64,000 nt of DNA from Emergomyces orientalis (lineage: Eukaryota > Ascomycota > Eurotiomycetes > Onygenales > Ajellomycetaceae): positions 186,001 to 250,000 of the forward strand of contig MOWL01000092.1 of NCBI GenBank assembly GCA_002110485.1. Reading direction: 5' to 3'. The notes beneath the pieces were generated by a model that did no database searches, had not been told where the DNA came from, and saw nothing but the letters and a program-made list of their open reading frames with translations. Below are positions 20,762 through 33,100 of this stretch, one piece after another; the stretch's first letter is position 1; the number at the start of each line of letters is the position of its first letter. Position numbers and translations under genes: made by a program.

Positions 20762-22134
20762 ATGTCTACATTCGGGGAATATTTCAGAGTCACGACGTAA
20801 GCATTGGCCATTTATTCCAGTTCCACTCTTAATCTAAAGATATTTTCTTAGTTATGGCGAGTCCCATTGTCGATCCGTCGGCTGCATTGTGGATGGTTGC
20901 CCTCCCGGAATGGCCCTCACGGAGGACGACATTCAACCCCAAATGACTCGCAGGCGGCCTGGCCAAAGTGCTCTCACCACACCCCGGAACGAAAAAGACA
21001 GAGTTGAGATTCAATCCGGTACGGAATTTGGCATCACTCTGGGCACGCCAATTGGTATGGTAGTCCGGAATGAGGATCAGAGGCCCAAAGACTATGGAGG
21101 AAGCACAATGGATCTTTATCCTCGCCCTAGCCATGCGGATTTTACGTATCTGGAGAAATACGGCGTTAAAGCGAGTAGTGGCGGTGGTAGAAGTAGTGCT
21201 CGTGAAACTATAGGTGTGTTTACACTGAGGCTTTGATCTTCTCATCCCTATTTTGAGCAGCATTCACCTGTCCAGGACGGTCGTTGCTGACAATCGTAAC
21301 TTATCAGGTCGAGTTGCGGCAGGAGCTATTGCAGAAAAATATCTTAAGCTTTCGCACAACATTGACATTGTTGCTTTTGTTTCATCCGTGGGAAACGAAC
21401 ACCTTTTTCCTCCCACCGCCGCACACCCTAACCCTACAACCAACCCCGAATTCTTGAAACTGCTCGAGACCATCGATCGGCCAACTGTCGACTCCTTCGC
21501 TCCAGTCAGGTGTCCTGAAACAGCCACAGCGGAACGGATGACCAAAGTCATCGAACATTTCCGAGATCAGAGCGATAGTATAGGTGGAACCGTGATGTGT
21601 GTTATCAGAAATGTTCCTGTCGGTCTGGGGGAGCCCTGCTTCGACAAGCTCGAGGCCAAACTCGCACATGCGATGCTTTCCATTCCGGCAACCAAGGGGT
21701 TCGAGGTCGGATCCGGATTCCTTGGTTGTGAAATTCCAGGCTCCGTACATAACGACCCATTCGTCGCAACTACCGATAACCAAAATGGCCAGGCCCCTGC
21801 TTCAAAGCGATTAACCACCAAAACTAACAATTCGGGTGGTATACAGGGAGGGATTTCAAATGGAGCATCAATATACTTCCGAGTCGCATTCAAACCACCC
21901 GCCACAATTGGTCAGGCGCAAACGACCACCAAATACGATTTCGAAGAGGGCGTACTTGAAGCTAAAGGACGACATGACCCTTGTGTTGTTCCCCGAGCAG
22001 TCCCTATCGTCGAAGCGATGGCTTCCTTGGTTGTTATCGATGCGCTGATGGCACAAAATGCTCGAGAAGCGGCAAAGAACCTGCTGCCACCGCTTCCACA
22101 AACTATGCCTACGCATCCGACGAGTCAAAGATAA
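20762..22134 (+). CDS. aro2: Chorismate synthase
   Basis: Three exons, 20762-20796, 20852-21213 and 21308-22134, sum to 407 residues; both introns have GT-AG ends and restore conserved codons (VTTYGESH; ARETIGRVAAGA). The protein carries the hallmark chorismate synthase motifs: N-terminal FGEYFRVTTYGESHCRSVGCIVDGCPPG, RRRPGQS, HADFTYLEKYG, and GGRSSARETIGRVAAGA with FMN- and substrate-binding residues, then GEPCFDKLEA and GGIQGGISNGASIYFRVAFKP. It converts 5-enolpyruvylshikimate 3-phosphate to chorismate, the last common step of aromatic amino-acid synthesis, in the cytosol, using reduced FMN. Fungal enzymes are bifunctional with an intrinsic flavin reductase. Length and motifs are normal and nothing is missing. 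Confidence 0.98.
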
Positions 22135-22588
22135 ATTAATTCTAGCATGTAATTACTCGGGCATTTGCGGTGGCGCGATAGAAAGTTAAACGTAAACATG
22201 GAAAGGGCGCGAATGGCCCTTCTATCATTTCATGAGCGTGAAGCGAACCCTGACAATCACATTCTGTTGAGGTCGAGCATTTCGGCAATTTTTAAGAGGG
22301 GTTTCTTTATGATCTGCGATTCATGTTTCGGGTTTAGGAGAAGATCAGGTTTAATTTCCATATAAATCTCTGGGTATTGATGATGATAGAAGCGAACGGA
22401 AATTTCGGTCATGAAAAAGCCATTTACTGTATCTTTCATCTTTTTTGCGAAATGCATAATCTCATATCGCCTATAGATTATTCTGTTCATCAAAAGTCTT
22501 TCTCCACACGCCTTCGAGACCAATATCTCATGTGCCTTTCAGAGACAACGAAACAACTTCAAGTTGAACATCATCTCTTCTTAATACT

Positions 22589-22640
22589 GACAAATCTCAT
22601 CACAAGCACAATGGTTTGGACCCCGTAATACTCGCCCATT
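22589..22640. repeat. 52-bp duplicated fragment of the ima1 coding sequence
   Basis: This stretch matches 25113-25164, inside ima1 exon 2 (codons for MGEYYKVQIIVLVVRFV on the minus strand), at 47 of 52 positions and in the same orientation. All five differences are transitions. Similarity stops at both ends. The copy is outside any gene, 2.5 kb from its parent segment. Confidence 0.75.
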
Positions 22641-23125
22641 GCTGAATAAACAATTACATTCTATAAAAAAAGGCCACGTAGGCTATAAGTCCGTATATAA
22701 ACTTCATGCTCCGATGTTTGTCGGTGATAACAGGAGAAGAAAAAATAGAAGAAGAAAAAAGATACGATATATGCATATATCGAGAAACAGGGCAATAGGA
22801 AAAGCAGAGAAAACCACCCAATAACCGAATAACTACTAATGAGAAGGGGGAAAAGGCAATAATCAAAGGCAATGCAGAGCAAATGCAAAATATTTGAAAC
22901 GCTTGCGTATTCTCGTAATATGTGCTCCCAAAAGGAAGAGGGATATAAAGGGGCGGACCGGGATCTGCGCTTCGTGAGGATTTATATAGTAGAACTTAAT
23001 TCTGGGGTGTGGGGTCTCTGAATGTTTATAAGATCATAAAATAAAATAAAAAGTAGAAAGGTAGGAGGATGGGCAAGAGCAGGTTCATAAAACGGTTTAT
23101 CAAATCAACACAACACGACACAAAG

Positions 23126-23173
23126 AGCTGTGCATATACAAAGCTGTGCATATACAAAGCTGTGCATATACAA
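23126..23173. repeat. Three perfect tandem copies of a 16-bp unit
   Basis: The unit AGCTGTGCATATACAA occurs three times without change. It lies 28-75 bp beyond the ima1 stop codon, in the presumed 3' UTR of that gene. Confidence 0.95.
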
Positions 23174-23200
23174 GGTTGGAAGACAAAAAATGGAAATATA

Positions 23201-26073
23201 TCAAGCCCGACGCGCCCGCAACGCATACCGCGTCGTTCGTGCCTGCGCCTGTGCCTGCTCCGGCAACCGTGCCAGTGTCTGCGGCTGTCGTTGTCGCTGG
23301 GGCCACGGATCATCTTCCAGAGTCAACCCACTAATCCCTGGGCTAGGGATGCGTCGGCTGGGAGAGACTGCGGGGACGGATGCGTATTTCTGCTGAGGGC
23401 TGGAGGGTTCAGAGGTAGTATCTGATGCGTAACTGATTGAGGCGGTGGATGTAGCGGTTGAAGGCGGTGAGAAACGGAGGCTTTCCGGAAGTGTGGAGTT
23501 GAAAGAGGGGAAGGAGGAGGAAATAGCGGGTTGCGGACGGGGGACTGAGGAATAGGGGGCTGGGTGGGTTGCTGTTGGGTCATTCGAGACGGAAGAAGGG
23601 TGGTTATGGGAGGAGCTGTGGTTATGGTCGGTGAGAGCGTTGTGGTTTTGATGTGCGGGATAGTTGAAATTGTTCCCCAAGCGGTTGCTGTTGTTATTGG
23701 TGGTGGTCGTGGTGGTCGTGGTGGTGGTAGCGGTAGCGAGGCCTCCGCCTCTGACGCCAGAATTAAGTTTGATATCAGGGTAGGCGGGAGATGAAACGGG
23801 CTTTTGGGTAGAAGACGGGAATCTGGGTTCCTTTTTGTGGGGTTCTTCGTATTTTTCAATTTGAGGTTGGGTTGCTTGGCTGGGTGGCTGTTGTGAATTG
23901 TAGTCCTGAAGTGGTTGTTCCGTGGAATTTCTCAGTGATGGTACTGATTTTCGAAGGGAAAATGAACCAAGAGCGATCATTTCCTGTCCTACCATGAAAG
24001 CCACCAGAGATTTTCCTGCTGTGTCAAACTTGTGCCGAGCATATGGCCCCTGGGAAGGATAGGTGGCCAGATACACGCAAGCAACGAGTTCAACAATTGC
24101 CAGGATTATATCGATTGTACTCCAGGTCGCTAGGGGTCTCATAAGAGATTCAAGCAGTGAGAAGCCCGCAACAAGAAATGAGATTGCTAGAACTGCAGTT
24201 TCGACGGAGTTTCCAGGTAATTCAAAAACCTGCGCCGCAAGGAATATAGAGACAGAAATGGCAAGTAACACACGTTTCAGAATTCTAGAGGAACGGCCGG
24301 GACGCTCTTTGGACCTTAAGGTCCATCGTTGTCTCTGCACATCTACCGGTTCATCTCTGATTGAAAAGGTTCTGTCGAAGAGACTCTCCAATCCGGTGTC
24401 AGTTGCAAAATCGCTGGCAGGGAAGAATCTTGGAGGAGCCATGATAGTTTCCAATGACGTAGCTCTGCTTTCCTGGCTAGCTGGAAATTTTGGTTGCAAG
24501 ACTGGGGCATTGTGAAAGGGATTAGGTTTCGGTCCTAGTGCTTTGAGGATAGATTGCCCCGGGCCAGGGTTCCATAGCCCCCAGGAAGGCGACCTTGGAG
24601 CTGGTGGTGATTGACTTTGTTGAGTTGGAATGGGTTTGGGGGCAACATTTGGCTGCAGTGATTGCTGAGATGGTGTCCAGTCCATCTCATCAGCGTCTCC
24701 AACGATATCCGTCTGGGGAGATGGCGGAATATATGGTGCATAGGCAGGAGATGTAGCTGCTGCGAGGCTGTTGACTGGGAACCGCTGTAAGCTAAGCTCT
24801 GACCTAAGAAACGAGGATTGGGAATCCGGTGGACTGGGAAGTTGTAACTGGGTTGAATGGTTATCTCTTGATTTCTGTGGTACCAGAGGTTCGATATTAT
24901 CCTGCCATGAGACAAGAGGTGTGGTATCAAATTGGATAACACGTCTTGACACAACCACAGACTGTCATATGCGTTAGTAATTATACGAGCAGTACTTCAC
25001 GAATACTAGCTATACTCACAATTACAGTAAAAATGCTCATGAAACTGTGGATAGCAGGAGCAAGGCTTGGATTAAGGCCAGTAATTGAAGAGTCCTGCAA
25101 ACACGCCCATGCGACAAATCTCACCACAAGCACAATGATTTGGACTTTGTAATACTCGCCCATTCCAGTCAATCGGCCACCTCTCCCTTCCACCTTATGT
25201 CTGAGTTTCGGGTTCCACCAAATCGACAGCATCCCCAGGAACAAAACCATTCCTGCAAAGGGCGTCAGAGCCGAAGAACATATGTCGAATGGCGGCTGAC
25301 GTTTTCGGATTCTATCAAAACAAAAAGGCACTAGCGATAATGAGATATCGGATTCTAAGACCTGAGGGGTCTTTCCGGTAACCATCGCCCCAAAGACGTT
25401 CCAGGCAAGTTGACCAGCAACACTAACCCAGAAGCAAACTGCCCCAGCGAGAACAAGCATGCTCCTCCAGTTCCAGCCATGCGCCCGGCGATTATATCGA
25501 CCACCCCGGCTCTTTTCCATCATCCGCCTTAGGTGATCCGACTTGGCCGCATATCCAGCTTGCCGGATGCGATTGCGCACCTGGGGCTCGCAGGACTCAC
25601 ATACTTGAGGGTATCGCTCCTCTAGACTCTTCCGGTATGCTGGGTATGACGCTTCATAGACATCATACTCAGGATGCGACGGCGGGGGTAGATATGAAGC
25701 AAGAGTCTGAGTGAGGAGATGCTGGTTTTTCAAACAAGTTGAGCAGAATATGGAGGAGTCTGGAGTTGCAACTTCTGGCGAGCTTGCTCTTAGGAGGGGT
25801 TGTGCGTATTGTGTGTATCGAGTCCCTGAAGAAGCTTCGCTAGCCGGAGGATCGGTGATTTCGCCATGCTATTAGAATTAGTATCAGATATTAAATATTA
25901 ATATCAACCGGCGCAAGGTGAAGTGGGAATATCAAAAACGCGCTCACCTCGTCGAGGTAGTTCACTGCCAGGCACTGTTGACACTGCCATTTGCGGATGG
26001 GACCGGACTGCGACTGAGCAGATCGAAGGCCACAGTAGAAGCAGCTCAGTCGTTTTTTGAAAAGGGATGGCAT
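23201..26073 (-). CDS. ima1: Inner nuclear membrane protein Ima1 homologue
   Basis: Three exons, 25948-26073, 25020-25868 and 23201-24961, total 911 residues, all junctions in phase 0 (donors GTGAGC and GTGAGT). The start at 26073 gives MPSLFKKRLSCFYCG; an in-frame ATG four codons upstream is possible. The Ima1 N-terminal domain is recognised by paired cysteines CFYC (11-14), CQQC (31-34), CSTC (about 84-87) and CESC (about 132-135), a zinc-ribbon pattern. Several transmembrane helices follow (WRSMLVLAGAVCFWVSVAG, PFAGMVLFLGMLSIWW, VQIIVLVVRFVAWAC, VLLAISVSIFLAAQV, ETAVLAISFLVAGFSLL, IDIILAIVELVACVYLA). The C-terminal 250 residues are Gln/Ser/Thr-rich with a Thr/Asn run. The family (S. pombe Ima1, animal Samp1/TMEM201) sits in the inner nuclear membrane and links heterochromatin and cytoskeleton. 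It shares an upstream region with alg14. Confidence 0.93.
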
Positions 26074-26788
26074 GACTGGCTGCATGCGACAAAGTGGTGG
26101 GGGGTTTGAGCGTCGCTGGCGTGCAATGGAAAAGGGAATGTGATATTTTTCTTTTAGAGATAAACACGAGGAGTTAAGGCAGTCAACACAGCAATCGCCG
26201 AGAGCTTGGCATCACCCCTAAGCTATTTGGGTGGACACCCCATAACTACACTTTTAATGATAGAAAGCCATCATCTGCAGAATAAATAAATATGAAAACC
26301 AATAAATGTGAGATTGGATATAGATGCCATTCACAGATAATCAATACGCTCAGGTCAGGCTAGTTAATTTCTCCCAGTGCAAATCAATGAGATTTCTACG
26401 TGAATGACACCTGAAAGCGTCAAATTCAGCGTTGGACTGGATACACAGCGCATTCACCCAGGAGCTATTTCACCCCATCGCATGCTGGATGATCAAAATT
26501 TCTTCAATAACACCTACCGTGTTGGTCGTCAGTGGCCAGACATATCCCGAAGTTCATGGAATGAATCAAGAGGGGTGCTGTCTTTCCTCCTATCCCGCTC
26601 CAAATCAACCTTGAACAACCACCTTCGACCCCGATGGCTTCGGTGACACTCTTATCAATCGCACTCATGACAAGTGCCATTAGTACTTGGCTAGTAAGGG
26701 TCCCGTTTTCGTTGAAAGAATTAAAGAATTGTTGCACTCAATCTGTTCAGCTCATATTACTCCACGCTCACGGACATCTTATACAAAA
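26074..26788. promoter_or_regulatory. Divergent promoter region ima1/alg14
   Basis: About 715 bp between the ima1 start (-) and the proposed alg14 start (+). The two genes are head-to-head, so this region should hold both promoters. A frame at 26404-26646 has no recognisable content and is not called. Confidence 0.55.
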
Positions 26789-27785
26789 ATGGAACTCCAA
26801 CTAACCAAGTTTCTAGATTACCTGTTATTACTATTATTGCAAATATCTCAACCATGGCCATAACAATAATAATAGGCGCGCAAGCCAAGAAATCACCTAC
26901 CGCTCTGCCCACCTCCTTATCGTCTTGGGCAGCGGCGGGCACACAGCAGAAATGCTATCCATGCTAGAACGTGCTCCTTTGGATATTAATCTCTACACCC
27001 GCCGCACATATGTCGTTAGCTCAGGGGACTCCTTCAGCGCCCTCAAGGCTGTGGAATTTGAGAAGCGTCTTCTTGAGCAACCACAGCATCCCGCTTCTCC
27101 TGTTGCTACTGCTGCGGCTAATAAAAGAGGAGCCATCCGGCCTCTGTTCTCAACGAGACAGCAAGGAACGATTGAAAGCCGCAAAGAAGAAGCCAGTGAT
27201 GAAAAACAGAAGCCTCCAGATACGTCCGCATCTAAAACACCATCAGACACATCACTGTCGTCATACACAATTGTCACTGTTCCCCGCGCAAGAAAGGTAC
27301 ATCAATCATACCTGACGGCGCCAATATCGACCCTTCATTGTCTATGGGTCTGTATATGCGTTCTCCAAGGCAAACACCCCGACCAAAAGCTTAAACAGGG
27401 CGGTGCAATGCCATCCTCATCGCCAGCTTTAACCTCTACAAGACCTCCCCCATCAACCCCCTACCCAGACATCATCCTCACAAACGGCCCCGCCACGGCC
27501 GTCTGCGTAGTCCTTGCCGCGAAAATCCTACGTACCATTACCCGTTTTTCTAAATTCCCGTTCTCCTTCCACAAACGGCCACTACAACATCCCTCCCCCC
27601 ACCCTGGAGAAAGATACCTACGTACGGTATTCGTAGAATCGTGGGCACGTGTCACTACGCTTAGTTTATCAGGGAAGATAGTGCTGCCGCTTGTGGATCG
27701 ATTTTTGGTTCAGTGGGATGGGCTGGAAGGGTATTCGAGCTGGCTGGGCGGCAAGGTGGAGTTTGTGGGTGCGCTTGTCGCATAG
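26789..27785 (+). CDS. alg14: UDP-N-acetylglucosamine transferase subunit Alg14
   Basis: The main exon encodes HLLIVLGSGGHTAEMLSML, the nucleotide-sugar glycosyltransferase signature of Alg14, then RRTYVVSSGDSFS, VPRARKVHQSYLTAP, PDIILTNGPATAVCVVLAAKIL, VFVESWARVTTLSLSGKI and VDRFLVQWDGLE. Alg14 anchors Alg13 to the ER membrane and together they add the second GlcNAc to dolichol-linked GlcNAc-PP. The 5' end is uncertain: no in-frame ATG precedes the GSGGH motif. The model shown uses ATG 26789, a 35-nt first exon, a 52-nt intron 26824-26875 with a weak GTTATT donor, and exon 26876-27785 (314 residues). It preserves frame, but the usual N-terminal membrane anchor is then short. A low-complexity insert of about 60 residues (about 90-150) is unusual compared with yeast. 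The identity is secure; the start is not. Confidence 0.85.
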
Positions 27786-28747
27786 TATGGGGAAAATCCT
27801 GTATGGTGTATAAATATAGACATTGTGCTGAGATTGAAGGATTGGGTGTTGGTAATAACCCAGAACAATATGCATCACAAAGCGAAGCATAGGGGTAAAT
27901 AGGTAGTTATTGCTTAGTATTTTTACGTAGAAATGTATATATCCATTTCAGGAATAAGAAAACTGAAGTCATGTTTTAAAAAAAATGATACTCCACAATC
28001 CCGTTCTAGGCCAAGAAATGGTACTGATGTTGCAAGGTGCAAAATGGAAGGAGGGACGAAAGGGAATGGGTTTTGAGATAATTTTTGGCTCCGGCGTATG
28101 GTTAGCCCTATAACTGCCCATGGTATTCTCGTCATCTAGTGAAAGGGGGAAATGTACAGAACCCAAAGCCAACTTTAGAAGCTTTCCCCGGGGGGCTGTT
28201 TTCGCTTAAAGCGTGGAAATACGAAGAGCTCACTGCTCAAGCCTGACATTTTAGCCATGTTCGCATCTATCTATGTGTATCTGCGCATGTATTGGGAAAC
28301 AAAATATGCTCTGATGCAGGCTCCGAGATCTAGCCTCAAGATTGTACAATATTGAGAATAACGAAATGAAAGAAAGCGGTATTCCAATCGCATAAAATGA
28401 GCATCCGGGAATGCCTTGTAGGCCATGCCAGTAAGCAAAGGCAGCAGAAATGCTCTTTTCCTGGGAATTAGTCTTGCGCTTCCCGTAAGCAGAATATATA
28501 TTTTAAGAAAGAGGGCCTGCGCGAAAGCTTAAAGCAGTTATGTGTACGAACAGTAAGCCTCGCTATTGTTGCGCGTAGCACATGATGCTACTCTCCAGTG
28601 CGCGACATGAGAGTCCAATGGGCTCTTCAAGAGGCTGGGTTCCGACTTAAGTCGTAGGAAGGATGGCGGTGAAGAAGCGCTCGAGAAATTAAATCGTGTA
28701 CAATATAATCAGTTGGCTTAATTTTTGAAATAGGATTATCTGCCAAA

Positions 28748-28776
28748 GTTCAGTCGGTAGAGCACGTTCAATTCCT
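28748..28776 (+). other. tRNA-like remnant: D-arm joined directly to a T-loop motif
   Basis: GTTCAGTCGGTAGAGC folds as a tRNA D-arm (stem GTTC/GAGC) and matches the internal A-box region of tRNA genes. Two bases later comes GTTCAATTCC, a B-box/T-loop match. The anticodon arm and variable region are absent, so this is not a functional tRNA. A deleted tRNA or a tRNA-derived repeat piece is likely, but chance is possible. Confidence 0.35.
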
Positions 28777-30084
28777 GAAAAGACATTGTGACTGATGGTA
28801 GCATTTGTACATACATATTCATTATATTGAAAGCTTTCAGTGCTCCCGTCGAAAATATCCCACGTTGGTTAAGGATGGGTAGACACCCGCGGCCGGAGCA
28901 AAGCATTGGCTTTATACGCGTGGGGCGACTCCGCGAAGCGGCTAATAGCCGATAGGAAGGGAAAAAGACGACGAGATCCCCCGCCCTTTGAGAGTTGTGC
29001 GCCCAAGTCGCCATTAAATGTAACAACCAGACCTCGGATGTGATATCCATGGCAATATGTATTCAGCCTGAATTGCGGGGAAGTAATCCGACCTGTGTCG
29101 AACATGCCACACAATCGAATATTCGACGCCGACCTCTAACAACTCTTGAGGTGCGCGCAATAAGCATCGAAACAAGAAAACGAAACGCGATGCAACTGAC
29201 ATCACATATTCCCATCAAAGCTAGGGCTCGGAATCTGCAAGGCGTAAACTAGTAGTTTAGTTACTTTTGAGAGACCAAAAGCCAAAAGAAAAACAATGTT
29301 AGATTGGACAACTTAAACGAAGCAGCGTGCAACGTTTCCGCAGCGTTTCCGTTTTCTTTTTCTTTTTCCTTTTGTTTTTTTTTATATTTTATATTTTTTT
29401 TTGGAAAAATCCCACGCTCCTCTGTTTTGTTTCCTCAAATCTTAACTAGACAAACGAGCAACGATAGGGAAACAGCCAATATTACTGGGTAGCAATAAGC
29501 CCTTTTTTTGCGACTGCGCTCAACGCCCAGACTGTATTTCGGGTGCCCTGACGATCAACTTGAACTTTTCGTCAGTGTTCGACAGTTGGATGCGCTGGCT
29601 CCTTCCCCATCCCTGCTCGCCCGCAATGGAGGCGTGCTGATTGGACAGCCGCACCGAACCACCATCACATTTGCCATACAAAAAAAGTATGACATGTACG
29701 AATAGGATTAGGACGTTGACAATTCAGGGCAACAATGGAAGGTCCTTGTTTGGTCCATTCTGCTCTGAGACGAAAATCCCAGGTCCAGTAGGGGCTGCTC
29801 GTTTGCCCTTGACCCCAAGTTAGCATGATGAAAACCTAGCATTTCTTTGGATGGCAGAGGTGGAGTGAGAAACTACATAACCTCCTTATGGATGCCGTAG
29901 GGAAACCCGGTCACAACGAACCGAACAAGCCGCGAATATGATGACTGACACACTGGGCACAGTCACAGTGCTGAGTTGTGGCGCCCATGGTTTCGCAATT
30001 TCTCTGCACAAGAAAATGCTGAGAATTTGGATTTCATGATGACCAGGCCAAGTGGGCGCCTCCACTGACTTGTAATTCAGAAAT

Positions 30085-30108
30085 CCGGGACCGGGACCGG
30101 GACCGGGA
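30085..30108. repeat. CCGGGA hexamer repeat, four units
   Basis: Four perfect consecutive copies of CCGGGA, followed by a degenerate fifth. Located in intergenic DNA. Confidence 0.9.
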
Positions 30109-33100
30109 CAGGAACAATGTAACAGATATTGGTAAAGTTGGCAAGACGATGATTCCTCAATTTTTTTGGCTGGCGCATACGCTGCGTAGAGTTGAAAATG
30201 AGTGGGGAGACAACTGGGCAAGGCCGCAGGAGACGTGGACAATGTCTGGTGGGAAGGAAGACCAAGGAACGAGCGTTTGTTCCAACTTCCAAGGCAGGCT
30301 GCCCAGATGGTTATTCTGGCAGGCTAAGTCTACGAGAATGGCCCACCGCCGCCGACATCATCTTCACCCAGAGCTTGTCGAATTCAACTCCAAGATGTGA
30401 GCATCAACGCCAATGACGAATTGAGAAGCATCGATCGAGTTTCAAGTTGAAGATAGCGACTAGAACCATGAATCATGTTGACAGCTGAGTGACAGCTGAG
30501 ATAAACCAGTTTCCAGTTCCCGACAGAGTTGGCCTTGGGTATCTTAGCAGGCCCCGCCAGGCACAGTCAGGGGCAATGATAACTAATTTTCTATTACCAT
30601 GGCCTAATAACTTGATGTGTGACGTCTGATGTGACACTTCGGCTCACTTTTATATGCCATAGCAGCGTGTCTATTGCTGAATTGCAGATCGAATAATCCC
30701 TTTTGAATGCCCCTAAAATCCTGCCCTATTCTGATATCGATGACAAAATCAAGTCGTCCGGCACCTTATGGGTAATTCGGGGGAAATTTTTGTGTGTACG
30801 CATACATACAAAATACGTCTAACTTGCACCCTCAACAAAAGCCTAGTCATATCCCCTCATCAACTGCTGGGGGGCTGACCCTCACTATTTTAAGTTTTAG
30901 TTCATATCAGTGTCCAATGTTCAACAACAACGTTATCCGATCCGCTACAACCGACAGGATTATCCAGATGCAACGACGCGCTTTTAGATAGTGAAAGGTG
31001 GGAAGCCCGAAGTAACATCGGGAAAAATTAGCTTGTGAAGTCCGCTGCGATATCTAAAGGGGTAATCTGCCTCCCTCCGGTTTTCTCCCTACTGCATCCT
31101 GATATTGCCTCAGGCCAGTACGGCAATCCAAACTCCAGCAATTATCCACGGCTACAATTGTTTTCTTAACAAGTCATCAGCCCCGATGTGTGGCTGGCAC
31201 GGAAATGAAAAGGGCGAAAACAGAATGCAGAAGCCAATTCCCGGTTCTGCCGCTCATGTTCCTGCGTTTGCCATTGCATTGCTGCTGTGGTCGGATAACT
31301 AACCCATCACCCATGCCTGAGCGTTTTCTTTTGCATCTGTGTCTGCAGCTGTTTACATAGTATGTGTTTAAGCCCCAATTATGATGCTGGTGACTGGGCC
31401 TATTTGAAATTGGACGACCAGTAATTTGATGGGCGTGGGTGATTGAGGCTTCCAAGTTCAAGTAAAAAGAATTTTCCTTTCCGTGATTGGTGAAAATAAA
31501 TTGATTTCATATTTGCAGATGAACCTGTGAGATTTCGGAATGCAAAAGAATGATTAAGTATGAACATATTAAAAAATTGGGAGTTTGTTCATTTCACTTC
31601 TTCATTCAGAAGAGGCAAGGTTGACTGTGACCCCCTTGCATGAAAGCCCAAGAACAAAAACTAAATATTTCGCAATTTTTGTTGCGTATACAGATCATCT
31701 CTAGAGAGTGACTGAGATGATGATTTTGCTTTTCCTGGTTGAAGAAGCAGGGAATTATCAAATCTAAATACCAATATCTACAGTTCAAACACGCAATCCA
31801 GCATATCAGAGCGCACCTGACGCCTAGGTCGTAGCCCATACCATTGACATATTATATAACTAAATGTATGGATGGTTTTCTGCGCTCACAAAACACTTTG
31901 ACATGCACTGTAATGTGGGCAAGACTAGGGTTCGGTTCGATTTCCCTGTTGTAATATACTACCCATTATTCTCTCTACGTCGTATATTTCCATGAGGACG
32001 CCGATACCGCCAGAGGCTGCTGAATCGAGATCAAATAGCCTACAGCAAGTTACTGAGATGATGGCCCAACCCTGTCAGCCCCTAAACTGATCACCCCCAA
32101 AAATTTGTATCAGCATAAAAGCCATAAAATGGGATGGGAACAAAATCAGGAGCGTGTACGTTAATCAACTCCCGTAGAACCAATTCAACAAGCTCATGGA
32201 GGCCAGAACTTAGGCCTTCAGGTGATATTCATAGAATCTACGCAGTATTAAAAAAATTACAGGCTCTCGGACCTCTCTTCCTTCCTCCTTCACCCCCTCC
32301 CTAGTTCCTCGAGTCTTGTCAGCTGGGACGTTCACCCAGCTCGATTGGAACTCGTAATTATCACATCGCATCCCTGAACGCGTTAATAGGTGGTGATAAG
32401 ATCGAGCAAGGGAGAGACTGGCTACTATTATTCATAGGTACTGGACCTTGCAAAGAGGGCTGTGATAGTTTAATCCATGAATGTCAATGCATGACTCGTA
32501 TTTTGGAGTTCTTTAGTTCTGGTTTATATATTTCTGGAATGCCTGGTTATGCCCTTCTGCATCCCACTTTGTGCTGTTCTGCAACCGCATTATTTTTCAC
32601 CTCTGTGAGGAAAAGAAGCAAAGAAAGGGAAAGAAAATGATGAGAAAAAGAAGAAAAAGGAACGTCCGAAGCCCTCAATGCGTGGTGTGACGGCCCAACA
32701 TCAAAATAGGGTGTGCCCTAGGTCAGCTCTCAGGTACCCGACAATGAGACAGCCAACAGCCAATGCCCACCCCTTGTTAAGATGCAACTCATGGCAAGGA
32801 AAAGAAAAGCTGTTCGAGCAATCAAAATGCTCTTCCGCCCTTCCCCCCGTTACAGCGAATACCATGTAGCTAACTACGGGGAACCACGTATGCAGAATAT
32901 CACCCGTCGCAAGAAGAAGCCAAACACGATGCAATGCTACAATGCCAACAGCTCGTTGCAGGCGGTTTATTTTATGTGTCTGTGAATGCACACACAGTCC
33001 TACGAAAATGTTAACTAACTTGTACAGTACATGGTCCGTACGTGTGACAACTAGGTAGCTAGAAACAATCTTGCACAACGGAAGAGGCGGAGAAACGCGC

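Larger units (their letters stand above)
22135..23200. other. Convergent spacer aro2/ima1
   Basis: About 1.07 kb between two convergent genes. It contains a 52-bp partial copy of an ima1 coding segment (22589-22640) and three perfect 16-bp tandem repeats (23126-23173) in the presumed ima1 3' UTR. No coding frame is supportable. Confidence 0.75.

Noticed and set aside
31925..31950. GGTTCGATTTCCC, a tRNA B-box-like match
   Set aside because: No D-arm or acceptor stem could be paired upstream at tRNA spacing.
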